Assembly (NCBI RefSeq): GCF_016598475.1
Contig: NZ_JAEMUX010000037.1
Span: forward strand, 17,129 to 81,128
DNA length: 64,000 bases
From: Streptomyces adelaidensis
GTDB lineage: Bacteria; Actinomycetota; Actinomycetes; Streptomycetales; Streptomycetaceae
Direction of reading: 5' to 3'
Part shown: in pieces, positions 47,920 to 56,688 of the stretch
Numbering within the stretch: the first letter of the stretch is position 1
How the letters are laid out: every line of letters begins with the position of its first letter
Made by a program: the position numbers and the translations under genes
The notes under the pieces: generated by a model
What the model was told of the DNA's origin: nothing
Seen by the model: the letters and a program-made list of their open reading frames with translations, nothing else
Databases searched by the model: none

Positions 47920-49959
47920 ATGGCAACCCATCCCGAAGCCGCCGCTCTTCTCGCCCGGTCTCATCGGCTCGGTGCCGATCCCCGGAACACCAACTACGCC
48001 GGTGGCAACACGTCCGCCAAGGGGACCGACACGGACCCCGTGACCGGTGGTGACGTCGAGCTGATGTGGGTGAAGGGGTCCGGGGGTGACCTGGGCACGC
48101 TGACCGAGGCAGGGCTGGCGGCGCTGCGGCTGGACCGGATGCGGGCGCTCGTGGAGGTGTATCCGGGCGTCGAGCGCGAGGACGAGATGGTCGCCGCGTT
48201 CGACTACTGCCTGCACGGCAAGGGCGGGGCTGCGCCGTCGATCGACACGGCCATGCACGGGCTCGTGGACGCGGCCCATGTCGATCATCTGCACCCGGAC
48301 TCCGGGATCGCGCTCGCCTGCGCGGCCGATGGGGAGAAGCTGACCGCCGAGTGTTTCGGGGACAGTGTGGTGTGGGTGCCGTGGCGGCGGCCGGGGTTCC
48401 AGCTGGGGCTGGACATCGCGGCGGTCAAGCGGGAGAACCCACAGGCCATCGGGTGTGTGCTGGGCGGGCACGGGATCACCGCCTGGGGTGACACGGCCGA
48501 GGAGTGCGAGCGGAACTCGCTGCGGATCATCCGTACCGCCGAGGAGTTCCTCGTCGAGCGGGGGAAGGCGGAGCCGTTCGGGCCGGTCATCGAGGGATAC
48601 GCGGCCCTGGCGGCCTCGGAGCGCCGGGAGCGGGCAGCCGTGCTGGCGCCGCACATCCGGGCCATCGCCTCGCAGGACAAGCCGCAGGTCGGGCACTTCA
48701 CCGACGCGGAGGTCGTCCTCGACTTCCTGGCCAGTGCGGAGCACCCGCGGCTCGCCGCGCTCGGCACGTCCTGCCCCGACCACTTCCTTCGTACGAAGGT
48801 CCGGCCGCTCGTTCTCGATCTGCCGCCCACGGCCGACCTGGACTCGGCGCTCGCGCGGCTGAAGGAGCTGCACGCCGAGTACCGGGAGGAGTACGCCGCC
48901 TACTACCGGCGGAACGCCGAGCCCGACTCCCCCGCGATGCGCGGTGCCGACCCGGCGATCGTGCTGGTCCCGGGTGTGGGCATGTTCAGCTTCGGCAAGG
49001 ACAAGCAGACCGCGCGGGTGGCCGGCGAGTTCTATGTCAACGCGATCAACGTGATGCGGGGCGCCGAGGCGGTGTCGACGTACGCGCCGATCGAGGAGTC
49101 GGAGAAGTTCCGCATCGAGTACTGGGCGCTGGAGGAGGCCAAGCTTCAGCGGATGCCCAAGCCGAAGCCGCTCGCCACGCGCGTCGCGCTCGTCACGGGT
49201 GCGGGGAGCGGGATCGGCAAGGCGATCGCGCATCGGCTGGTCGCCGAAGGCGCGTGTGTCGTCGTCGCCGATCTCGACGCGGAGAACGCCGCCGCCGTCG
49301 CCGAGGAGCTGGGCGGGGCGGACAAGGCCGTGGCCGTGACCGTTGACGTGACGGACGAGGAGCAGATCGCCGGCGCCTTCAAGGCCGCCGCGCTGGCCTT
49401 CGGCGGTGTGGATCTCGTCGTCAACAACGCGGGCATCTCCATCTCCAAGCCGCTGCTTGAGACGACGGCGAGGGACTGGGACCTCCAGCACGACATCATG
49501 GCGCGCGGTTCGTTCCTCGTGTCGCGAGAAGCCGCGCGGGTGATGATCGCGCAGGGGCTGGGCGGCGACATCGTCTACATCGCCTCGAAGAACGCGGTCT
49601 TCGCCGGGCCCAACAACATCGCCTACTCCGCCACCAAGGCCGACCAGGCGCACCAGGTGCGGCTGCTGGCCGCCGAGCTGGGTGAGCACGGCATCCGTGT
49701 CAACGGGGTCAACCCGGACGGTGTCGTACGCGGCTCCGGGATCTTCGCGGCGGGCTGGGGTGCCCAGCGTGCGGCGACCTACGGGATCGAGGAGGAGAAG
49801 CTGGGCGAGTTCTACGCCCAGCGGACCATCCTCAAGCGCGAGGTGCTGCCCGAGCACGTGGCGAACGCGGTGTTCGCCCTGACGGGCGGGGAGCTGACCC
49901 ACACCACCGGTCTGCACGTCCCGGTCGACGCCGGCGTCGCCGCCGCGTTCCTGCGGTGA
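47920..49959 (+). CDS. Bifunctional rhamnulose-1-phosphate aldolase / short-chain dehydrogenase
   Basis: 679 residues, a fusion. Residues ~1-420 are a class II aldolase/adducin domain: NTNYAGGNTSAKGTDTDPVT, VKGSGGDLGTLTEAGLAAL, HVDHLHPDSGIALACA (zinc ligands), VLGGHGITAWGDTAEECERN. Residues ~425-679 are a classical SDR: ALVTGAGSGIGKAIAHRL, DLVVNNAGISISKPL, IAYSATKADQAHQVRLLAAE with Tyr and Lys of Y-x-x-x-K. The aldolase splits L-rhamnulose-1-phosphate into DHAP and L-lactaldehyde; the SDR half probably oxidises lactaldehyde to lactate, as proposed for Bacillus RhaEW. Its stop overlaps the kinase start (GTGA). Confidence 0.93.
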   Translation: MATHPEAAALLARSHRLGADPRNTNYAGGNTSAKGTDTDPVTGGDVELMWVKGSGGDLGTLTEAGLAALRLDRMRALVEVYPGVEREDEMVAAFDYCLHGKGGAAPSIDTAMHGLVDAAHVDHLHPDSGIALACAADGEKLTAECFGDSVVWVPWRRPGFQLGLDIAAVKRENPQAIGCVLGGHGITAWGDTAEECERNSLRIIRTAEEFLVERGKAEPFGPVIEGYAALAASERRERAAVLAPHIRAIASQDKPQVGHFTDAEVVLDFLASAEHPRLAALGTSCPDHFLRTKVRPLVLDLPPTADLDSALARLKELHAEYREEYAAYYRRNAEPDSPAMRGADPAIVLVPGVGMFSFGKDKQTARVAGEFYVNAINVMRGAEAVSTYAPIEESEKFRIEYWALEEAKLQRMPKPKPLATRVALVTGAGSGIGKAIAHRLVAEGACVVVADLDAENAAAVAEELGGADKAVAVTVDVTDEEQIAGAFKAAALAFGGVDLVVNNAGISISKPLLETTARDWDLQHDIMARGSFLVSREAARVMIAQGLGGDIVYIASKNAVFAGPNNIAYSATKADQAHQVRLLAAELGEHGIRVNGVNPDGVVRGSGIFAAGWGAQRAATYGIEEEKLGEFYAQRTILKREVLPEHVANAVFALTGGELTHTTGLHVPVDAGVAAAFLR

Positions 49960-51419
49960 GTACGGCCATGAACGCGGGCGTGAAGTCGTACGCGGCGGTC
50001 GACCTGGGCGCGTCCAGTGGGCGGGTCATGGTCGGCCGGGCGGGGCGGGACTCGCTGGAGCTGGTCGAGGCCCACCGGTTCCCGAACCGGCCGGTGCGGA
50101 CCCCGGAGGGGCTGCGCTGGGACGTGCTCTCGCTGTACGCGGGAGTGCTCGACGGGCTGAAGGCGGCCGGGCGGGTCGACTCCGTCGGCATCGACAGCTG
50201 GGCCGTCGACTACGGGCTGCTGGACACCGACGGTGCCCTGCTCGGCAACCCGGTGCACTACCGCGACACCCGTACCGAGGGCGTCGCGGAGAAGGTGTGG
50301 GCCACCGTACCCGCCTCCGAGCTGTATGCGGCGACCGGGTTGCAGTACGCGCCCTTCAACACCCTGTACCAGCTGGTCGCCGCCCGGTCCGCCGCCCAAC
50401 TGGCTTACGCGGAGCGGCTGTTGCTCATCCCCGATCTGCTGACGTACTGGCTCACGGGCGAGCAGGGCACCGAGCTCACCAACGCCTCCACGACGCAGTT
50501 GATCGATCCGCGGACGCGTGACTGGTCCTACGACGTGGCGGAGCGGCTCGGTGTCGACCTGAAGCTGTTCGCGCCGCTGCGGCGGCCCGGCGATCCGGCG
50601 GGCCTGCTCCGGGCCGAGGTGCTGGAGGAGACCGGGCTGACCGGGCCCGTGCCGGTGACGACCGTCGGGTCGCACGACACCGCTTCGGCGGTCGCGGCCG
50701 TCCCGGCCACCGCAGGTGAACGCTTCGCGTACATCTGCACGGGCACCTGGTCGCTGGCCGGCCTGGAGCTGGACGCGCCGGTGCTGACCGAGGCGAGCCG
50801 GGCCGCCAACTTCACCAACGAGCTGGGGCTCGACGGCACGGTCCGCTATCTCCGGAACATCATGGGGCTCTGGCTGCTCCAGGAGTGCGTACGGGAGTGG
50901 GGGAACCCGGACCTCGGAGAGCTGCTGCGGGCCGCGGCGGCTGTGCCGGCGCTGCGGTCGGTCGTGGACGCCGGGGACTCGGCGTTCCTGGCGCCCGGCC
51001 GGATGCCGGAGCGGATCGCCGGGGCGTGCCGGGAGTCGGGGCAGCCCGTTCCGGGGACGCCCGCCGAGATCACCCGCTGCATCCTCGACTCGCTGGCGCT
51101 CGCCCACCGGCGGGCCGTCGCCGAGGCCCAGGCCCTCGCCGACCACCCTGTGGACGTCGTCCACATCGTCGGCGGCGGCACCCGCAACGCCCTGCTCTGC
51201 CAGCTCACCGCCGACGCCTGCGGGCTGCCGGTGGTGGCGGGACCGGCGGAGGCGGCGGCTCTGGGCAACGTCCTCGTCCAGGCCCGCGCCCACGGTGTGG
51301 TGCGTGACCGGGCCTCGATGCGGGGCCTCCTCGCCCGTACCCAGCCGCTGGTGCGGTACGAGCCGCAGGGCGACCCGGCGGCCTGGCGTGCGGCGGAGGA
51401 CCGGCTCACCGAAAGGTGA
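49956..51419 (+). CDS. rhaB: Rhamnulokinase
   Basis: 487 residues of the FGGY carbohydrate kinase family: phosphate-1 motif YAAVDLGASSGRVMVG, SVGIDSWAVDYGLLD (catalytic Asp), VTTVGSHDTASAVAAV, FAYICTGTWSLAGLELDAPV and adenosine motif VDVVHIVGGGTRNALLCQL. It phosphorylates L-rhamnulose at O-1. The GTG start overlaps the preceding stop by 4 nt; ATG 49968 is a possible alternative. Third gene of the rightward operon. Together with rhaI and the aldolase it completes the phosphorylated rhamnose pathway. Confidence 0.94.
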   Translation: MSTAMNAGVKSYAAVDLGASSGRVMVGRAGRDSLELVEAHRFPNRPVRTPEGLRWDVLSLYAGVLDGLKAAGRVDSVGIDSWAVDYGLLDTDGALLGNPVHYRDTRTEGVAEKVWATVPASELYAATGLQYAPFNTLYQLVAARSAAQLAYAERLLLIPDLLTYWLTGEQGTELTNASTTQLIDPRTRDWSYDVAERLGVDLKLFAPLRRPGDPAGLLRAEVLEETGLTGPVPVTTVGSHDTASAVAAVPATAGERFAYICTGTWSLAGLELDAPVLTEASRAANFTNELGLDGTVRYLRNIMGLWLLQECVREWGNPDLGELLRAAAAVPALRSVVDAGDSAFLAPGRMPERIAGACRESGQPVPGTPAEITRCILDSLALAHRRAVAEAQALADHPVDVVHIVGGGTRNALLCQLTADACGLPVVAGPAEAAALGNVLVQARAHGVVRDRASMRGLLARTQPLVRYEPQGDPAAWRAAEDRLTER

Positions 51420-51510
51420 GCGGGGACCAGGAGTGAGCGGGGCCTCTCGCCCTTCGCTCAGCCACGCCGTACTCTGCACTCATCCGATGACCGACCCCCG
51501 AGGAGCCGCG

Positions 51511-52266
51511 ATGCGTGTCGCCCTGTTCCTGACCTGTGTCAACGACACGCTCTATCCGGACACCGGCCGTGCCGTGGTGAAACTGCTGACCAGGCTGGGC
51601 GTCGACGTCGACTTCCCGATGGGTCAGACCTGCTGCGGGCAGGCCCACTACAACACGGGATACCGGCATGAGGCCGAGCCGCTGGCCCGGAAGTTCTCCG
51701 ATGTATTCCGGGAGTACGAGGCGATCGTGACGCCGTCCGGCTCCTGCGGGGCCATGGTGCGGGAGCTGTATCCGCGCATGGGTGAGCGGGCGCGGGCGGA
51801 GGGCCGGGGAGACACCCTGGCGCGGACGCTCGCGCCGGTCGTGCCGAAGACGTACGAGCTGACCGAGTTCCTGGCGGACGTGCTGGGGGTGACGGATGTC
51901 GGGGCGTACTACCCGCACAAGGTGACGTACCACCCGACCTGTCACGGGCTGCGCAGCCTGGGCCTGGGCGAGCGGCCTCGGCGGCTGCTCCAGGCGGTGA
52001 AGGGGCTGGAGCTGGTGGAGCTGCCCGGAGCCGAGGAGTGCTGCGGCTTCGGCGGCACGTTCGCCGTCAAGAACTCCGATGTCTCGGCGGCGATGGGCAC
52101 GGACAAGGTGCGCAACGCCGAGTCGACGGGCGCCGACGTGCTGTGCGCGGCCGACAACTCGTGCCTGATGCACATCGGCGGCACGATGACCCGGCTGCGC
52201 ACGAGCATGCGGCCGGTGCACATCGCGGAGATCCTCGCCAGTACAGAGAAGGAGCCCCTGGGATGA
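51511..52266 (+). CDS. lutA: L-lactate utilisation protein LutA (Fe-S oxidoreductase subunit)
   Basis: 251 residues from ATG 51511, with GAGGAG 6 nt upstream (ATG 51487 is less good). Two CCG (cysteine-rich) domains: PMGQTCCGQAHYNTGYRHEA in the first, TYHPTCHGLRSLGLGERPRR and GAEECCGFGGTFAVKNSDVS in the second. These bind a non-cubane Fe-S cluster as in LutA/LldE/GlpC. With LutB and LutC it oxidises L-lactate to pyruvate. It overlaps lutB by 4 nt. Its position 91 nt after rhaB indicates use on lactate from rhamnose. Confidence 0.94.
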   Translation: MRVALFLTCVNDTLYPDTGRAVVKLLTRLGVDVDFPMGQTCCGQAHYNTGYRHEAEPLARKFSDVFREYEAIVTPSGSCGAMVRELYPRMGERARAEGRGDTLARTLAPVVPKTYELTEFLADVLGVTDVGAYYPHKVTYHPTCHGLRSLGLGERPRRLLQAVKGLELVELPGAEECCGFGGTFAVKNSDVSAAMGTDKVRNAESTGADVLCAADNSCLMHIGGTMTRLRTSMRPVHIAEILASTEKEPLG

Positions 52267-53783
52267 GCGGGACGTTCGTCGGCATGCCGGCCTTCCCGAA
52301 GGCGGCCCGGGAAGCCGTGCACAACACGACCCTGCGCGGCAATCTCCGCCACGCCACCCACACCATCCGCGCGAAACGCGAGGCCGCGGTCGCGGAGGTG
52401 CCGGACTGGGCCGAGCTGCGCGAGGCGGGCAAGCAGATCAAGGACCACACGCTCCGTCATCTCGACCGGTATCTGGTCCAGCTGGAGGAGTCGGTCACGG
52501 CGGCGGGCGGCACGGTCCACTGGGCCGCCGACGCGGACGAGGCCAACCGGATCGTCACGTATCTCGTCAAGGCGACCGGTGAGAGCGAGGTCGTCAAGGT
52601 CAAGTCCATGGCCACGCAGGAGATCGGGCTGAACGAGGCGCTGGAGGCCGAGGGCATCCACGCCTACGAGACCGATCTCGCCGAACTCATCGTGCAGCTG
52701 GGCAAGGACCGGCCCTCGCACATCCTCGTGCCGGCGATCCACCGCAACCGGGGCGAGATCCGGGACATCTTCGCGCGGGAGATGAGCGAGTGGGGCCGCC
52801 CCGCCCCCGAGGGCCTCACCGACACGCCCGCCGAGCTGGCGGACGCCGCGCGGCTGCATCTGCGGGAGAAGTTCCTGCGTGCCAAGGTCGGCGTCTCCGG
52901 CGCCAACTTCATGGTCGCCGACACGGGCACCCTGGTCGTCGTGGAGTCCGAGGGCAACGGCCGGATGTGCCTGACCCTCCCCGAGACCCTCATCTCGGTC
53001 GTCGGCATCGAGAAGATCGTGCCGACCTGGCAGGACCTGGAGGTCTTCCTCCAGACCCTCCCCCGCTCCTCGACCGCCGAGCGGATGAACCCGTACACCT
53101 CCACCTGGACCGGCACCACGGACGAGGACGGCCCGAGCACCTTCCATCTCGTCCTCATCGACAACGGCCGCACCGACACGCTCGCCGACGAGGTCGGCCG
53201 TCAGGCCCTGCGCTGCATCCGCTGCTCGGCGTGTCTCAACGTCTGCCCGGTGTACGAGCGGGCGGGCGGCCACGCGTACGGCTCGGTCTACCCGGGCCCG
53301 ATCGGGGCCATCCTCAGCCCCCAGCTCCGGGGCACGGGAAGCGAGGTCGACGCCTCCCTGCCGTACGCCTCCTCGCTGTGCGGCGCCTGCTACGAGGTGT
53401 GCCCGGTCGCCATCGACATCCCGGAGGTGCTGGTGCATCTGCGGGAGCGGATCGCGCAGGGCGGCCCGGCGACGGAGCAGGGCGCCAAGGTCGTCCTCAA
53501 GCCCGCGAAGGGGCACGCCGCCGAGCGGGCGGCGATGCGCGCGGCGCGCTGGGCGTTCAGTCACCCCGGCGCACTGCGCACCGGCCAGCGGGTCGCGTCC
53601 CGCACCCGCCGCTTCCATCCCCGTACGCTGCCCGGTCCCGGCAAGGCGTGGAGCGCGAGCCGTGATCTGCCGGCGCTGCCGGCCGAGCCGTTCCGCGACT
53701 GGTGGCAGCGGACGAACGGCGGACGCGGCGATGAACGTATGAGTGGCGGATCGACGAGCGGCGGAAAGGACACCGGGAAGTGA
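52263..53783 (+). CDS. lutB: L-lactate utilisation protein LutB (ferredoxin-like LUD protein)
   Basis: 506 residues from ATG 52263. The N-terminal LUD domain (ADEANRIVTYLVKATGESEV, VKSMATQEIGLNEALEAEG, ANFMVADTGTLVVVESEGNG, PRSSTAERMNPYTSTW) is followed by two 4Fe-4S motifs (CIRCSACLNVCPVYERAGGH and LCGACYEVCPVAIDIPEV) and a C-terminal helical region. It passes electrons within the LutABC complex. The ATG overlaps the lutA stop and its own stop overlaps lutC, so all three are translationally coupled. Confidence 0.95.
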   Translation: MSGTFVGMPAFPKAAREAVHNTTLRGNLRHATHTIRAKREAAVAEVPDWAELREAGKQIKDHTLRHLDRYLVQLEESVTAAGGTVHWAADADEANRIVTYLVKATGESEVVKVKSMATQEIGLNEALEAEGIHAYETDLAELIVQLGKDRPSHILVPAIHRNRGEIRDIFAREMSEWGRPAPEGLTDTPAELADAARLHLREKFLRAKVGVSGANFMVADTGTLVVVESEGNGRMCLTLPETLISVVGIEKIVPTWQDLEVFLQTLPRSSTAERMNPYTSTWTGTTDEDGPSTFHLVLIDNGRTDTLADEVGRQALRCIRCSACLNVCPVYERAGGHAYGSVYPGPIGAILSPQLRGTGSEVDASLPYASSLCGACYEVCPVAIDIPEVLVHLRERIAQGGPATEQGAKVVLKPAKGHAAERAAMRAARWAFSHPGALRTGQRVASRTRRFHPRTLPGPGKAWSASRDLPALPAEPFRDWWQRTNGGRGDERMSGGSTSGGKDTGK

Positions 53784-54451
53784 GCAGCAGGGATCTGATC
53801 CTCGGCCGGGTGCGGCGCGCCCTCGCCGACGTACCGCGGGACGACACGCCTTACGAGCAGGCGGTTCAGCGCGACTATCTGCGTGAGCACGGCGAGCGGA
53901 GCGTCGAGGAGACGGTGGATCTGCTGGCCGAGAACCTGGCGGACTACCGGGCGCTCGTGCACCGCACGGACGCCGACGGGCTCGCCGAGGTCGTCGCCCG
54001 GCTCCTGCGCGAGCACGGCTCACGGACGGTGCTCGTGCCGCCGGGGCTGCGTGCGGAGTGGCTGGCGGCGACCGAGGTGACGCGGGTCCCGGACCGTGTG
54101 GACAGCACGGCGCACGAGCTGGACGGCGTCGACAGCGTCGTCACCGCCTGCGCGCTCGCCGTCGCCGAGACCGGCACCATCGTCCTCGACGGCTCACCGG
54201 ACCAGGGGCGCCGCCGGATCACGCTCGTGCCCGACCACCACATCTGCGTCGTACGCGTGCCGGAGCAGGTCGTGTCGTCGGTGCCGCAGGCGCTCGAACA
54301 GCTCGACCCGACACGCCCGTTGACCTGGATCTCCGGCCCGTCCGCCACCAGCGACATCGAGCTTGACCGGGTGGAAGGGGTGCACGGTCCGCGCACGCTG
54401 GAAGTGGTTCTGGTGAGCGGGAGTGGGAACGGAAGCGGGAGCGGCGGCTAG
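53780..54451 (+). CDS. lutC: L-lactate utilisation protein LutC (LUD domain)
   Basis: 223 residues from GTG 53780, overlapping the lutB stop. A single LUD domain: SSRDLILGRVRRALADVPRD, ADGLAEVVARLLREHGSRTV, VVTACALAVAETGTIVLDGS, RITLVPDHHICVVRVPEQVV and SGPSATSDIELDRVEGVHGP, the last being the conserved S-G-P-S-x-T-x-D-I-E motif. Third subunit of the lactate oxidation complex; its own reaction is not established. The C-terminus is a Gly/Ser tail. A hairpin terminator follows, ending the rha-lut operon. Confidence 0.94.
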   Translation: MSSRDLILGRVRRALADVPRDDTPYEQAVQRDYLREHGERSVEETVDLLAENLADYRALVHRTDADGLAEVVARLLREHGSRTVLVPPGLRAEWLAATEVTRVPDRVDSTAHELDGVDSVVTACALAVAETGTIVLDGSPDQGRRRITLVPDHHICVVRVPEQVVSSVPQALEQLDPTRPLTWISGPSATSDIELDRVEGVHGPRTLEVVLVSGSGNGSGSGG

Positions 54452-54511
54452 GGTTTCGACTCCTTCGATGTGTCGGCGCGGCCCAGGGGGTCGGCCGGAT
54501 CTCGCCGGTGG

Positions 54512-54535
54512 GTGGTCGGCCCTGCGGCCGACCAC
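54512..54535. terminator. Terminator hairpin after lutC
   Basis: GTGGTCGGCC, loop CTGC, GGCCGACCAC: a perfect 10-bp stem 60 nt after the lutC stop, before the methyltransferase gene. Confidence 0.7.
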
Positions 54536-54601
54536 TGATCACACACGCGACGATCTTGTTAGGTTGAGTGGCGCCCGCACACGTCAACACGGGGAGTTTC
54601 C

Positions 54602-55414
54602 ATGCCACTTGACCGTCCGGTGATCAACAGCAACGTCCCGCACTCGGCCCGGATCTGGAACTACTGGCTCGGCGGCAAGGACTGCTACGAGATCGACCGG
54701 CAGGTAGGTGAAGAGATCCGCCGGATGAACCCGCAGATCGTCGAGATCGCCCGCGCTCAGCGTGCCTTCCTGCGCGGCACGGTCGCGCATCTGACCGAGG
54801 CGGCCGGCTTACGCCAGTTCCTCGACATCGGCACCGGGCTGCCCACGCAGGACAACACCCACGAGGTCGCGCAGCGGATCGCCCGCGACTCCCGGATCGT
54901 CTACGTCGACCACGACCCGACCGTCCTCGCCCACGCCACGGCCCTGCTCACCAGCACTCCCGAGGGCGCCACCGCGTTCATCGACGCCGACCTCCGCGAT
55001 CCCGACGTCATCCTCGAACGCGCCGCCCACACCCTGGACCTCACCCGCCCCGTCGCCCTCATGCTTCTCGGCATCACCGCCCATGTGCCCGACGAGAGCG
55101 CGTACGACGTCGTCGCACGGCTCCTCGACGCCCTGCCCTCCGGCAGCCATCTGGTTCTCGGCGACAGCACCGAGGTGTACCGGCCGGAAGCGATGCGGGC
55201 GATGGTCGAGCACTGGAACGGGGCGAGCGACAATCCGCGCGTCAATCGTTCCCCCGAGCAGCTCGCCCGTTTCTTCGACGGGCTGGACCTTGTGGAGCCG
55301 GGGCTCGTGTCGGTCGGCCGGTGGCGGGCCGCGCGGAGCGGCTCGGATGAGGTGGAGGGCGTGGAAGTGGTGGAGGAGGTGGACTGCTTCGGTGGTGTGG
55401 GGCGCAAGCCGTAG
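54602..55414 (+). CDS. DUF574-family (Methyltransf_19) SAM-dependent methyltransferase
   Basis: 270 residues from ATG 54602, with GGGGAG 6 nt upstream. The N-terminal hallmark of the actinomycete DUF574 family is present (VPHSARIWNYWLGGKDCYEI), then SAM-binding motif I FLDIGTGLPTQDNTHEVAQR, VYVDHDPTVLAHATALL, DADLRDPDVILE and late motif LARFFDGLDLVEPGLVSVG. Many Streptomyces genomes hold dozens of paralogues with unknown substrates, often near developmental regulators. The C-terminal tail is Glu/Val-rich. Probably monocistronic. Confidence 0.92.
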   Translation: MPLDRPVINSNVPHSARIWNYWLGGKDCYEIDRQVGEEIRRMNPQIVEIARAQRAFLRGTVAHLTEAAGLRQFLDIGTGLPTQDNTHEVAQRIARDSRIVYVDHDPTVLAHATALLTSTPEGATAFIDADLRDPDVILERAAHTLDLTRPVALMLLGITAHVPDESAYDVVARLLDALPSGSHLVLGDSTEVYRPEAMRAMVEHWNGASDNPRVNRSPEQLARFFDGLDLVEPGLVSVGRWRAARSGSDEVEGVEVVEEVDCFGGVGRKP

Positions 55415-55442
55415 GGGTCAGGGCCAGGGATCACGGCTGGGA

Positions 55443-56156
55443 TCACGGCTCACGCTCGGCCAAGGCTTGCGCGGCCACCTTCAGGTCCGAGATCAGTCCC
55501 GCGTACGCGCCCTCGCGGTCGTCGGCGCGGAGTACGGCCGAGGGGTGGAGCGTGGCGACGACGTAGGGACCGTCCTCCTGGCCGGAGGGCATGGGGAGCA
55601 GCGCGCCCCGGTCCTTGGTGACCCGGAAGGAGTTGCCGAGCAGTGCCTTGCCCGCGGTCGCGCCGAGGGCCACGACCACTTCCGGTCGCACCAGGCGCAG
55701 TTCGGCGCGCAGCCAGGGGCCGCAGGCGGCGACCTCGCGCAGGTCGGGCGCCTTGTGGATGCGGCGTTTGCCGCCGCCCGCGGGCCGGGTGAACTTGAAG
55801 TGCTTGACCGCGTTGGTCACGTAGGTCGTGTCCATGTCGATCCCGGACTCGTCCAGCGCCCGCCGCAGCAGCCGCCCGGCGGGTCCGACGAAGGGCTCGC
55901 CCTGTCTGTCCTCCTGGTCCCCCGGCTGTTCACCGACCAGGAGGAGCCGCGCGGATTCGTCCCCCTTGCCGAAGACCGTCCGGGTGGCGTCCTCGTGGAG
56001 GGGGCAGCCCCGGCAGTCGGCCGCGGCTCGGCGGTGGGCGGGGAGACCGCCGCGGCTGGGCAGATACGGCTCGGCGTCGTAGGCGCGGGCCTCCGCGGAG
56101 GGAGCCTGCGTCGAAGTCGGGTGCTTCGTGGCGCTCGCGTGCTTGATGGGGGTCAT
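55443..56156 (-). CDS. udgX: UdgX-type uracil-DNA glycosylase
   Basis: 237 residues from ATG 56156, with GGAGGT 8 nt upstream. Family-4-like Fe-S uracil glycosylase: CRGC (48-51), motif GEQPGDQED (75-83), VGPAGRLLRRAL, YVTNAVKHFKF, then the UdgX-specific insertion GGGKRRIHKAPD (K130-H134) and C-terminal ATLHPSAVLRADD. In Mycobacterium UdgX the His of KRRIH becomes covalently bonded to the abasic sugar after uracil release, trapping the DNA; H134 is the equivalent here. The ~28-residue N-terminal extension is probably disordered. It is divergent from the split EamA gene. Confidence 0.93.
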   Translation of the reverse strand: MTPIKHASATKHPTSTQAPSAEARAYDAEPYLPSRGGLPAHRRAAADCRGCPLHEDATRTVFGKGDESARLLLVGEQPGDQEDRQGEPFVGPAGRLLRRALDESGIDMDTTYVTNAVKHFKFTRPAGGGKRRIHKAPDLREVAACGPWLRAELRLVRPEVVVALGATAGKALLGNSFRVTKDRGALLPMPSGQEDGPYVVATLHPSAVLRADDREGAYAGLISDLKVAAQALAEREP

Positions 56157-56261
56157 GCGAGGCGACCTCCTTCACCGGGAGTCGGCTCGGAACTCGTTCC
56201 CGAGTACCCGCTCCGTCCCTGATCCATCATGGAATCGCGCGTACGGGGCACCCACGACTGA

Positions 56262-56681
56262 ATGGCCGCCCTCCTCGCCCTCGCGTCCGCCGCCCTGTAC
56301 GGCATCGTCGACTTCGCCGGCGGGCTGCTGTCCCGCCGGGTGCACTTCGCCGTGGTCACCCTGCTCGGCCAGGCGTGGGGCCTGCTGCTGGCGCTCGTGG
56401 TGGCGCTCCTGGCGCCGGCGCCCGATGTGCGGCTCCCGGATGCGCTGTCGGGTGCGCTGTCCGGCCTCGGCAGCGGTGCGGCCATGACGTATCTCAACCG
56501 GGGACTGAGCCGGGGCAGCATGAGCGTGGTCGTGCCGGTGAGCGCCGTCACCGGGGTGGCGCTGTCCGTGCTGTGCGGCGTCCTTCTGCTCGGTGACCGG
56601 CCCGCCGCCGTGGCGTGGCTGGGCATCTGCGTCACGGTGCCGGCGCTGTGGCTGGTGTCGGGCGACGGGCGGCCGGGGTGA
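56262..56681 (+). pseudogene. EamA/DMT transporter, N-terminal half (frameshifted gene)
   Basis: 139 residues forming the first five-helix EamA repeat (ALLALASAALYGIVDFAGGL, YLNRGLSRGSMSVVVPVSAV, GVALSVLCGVLLLGDRPAAV). The frame stops at TGA 56679-56681 exactly in the loop between the two repeats. The second repeat continues one frame over at 56680. DMT transporters of this type are single ~280-residue proteins, so a single +1-type shift in the G-rich run at ~56673-56680 has split the gene. It may still be made as two halves. Confidence 0.75.
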
Positions 56682-56688
56682 GACGGGT

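Noticed and set aside
47488..49917. 809-codon minus-strand frame opposite the aldolase/SDR fusion
   Set aside because: Arg/Gly/His-rich shadow with no domain; the plus-strand gene has clear catalytic motifs.
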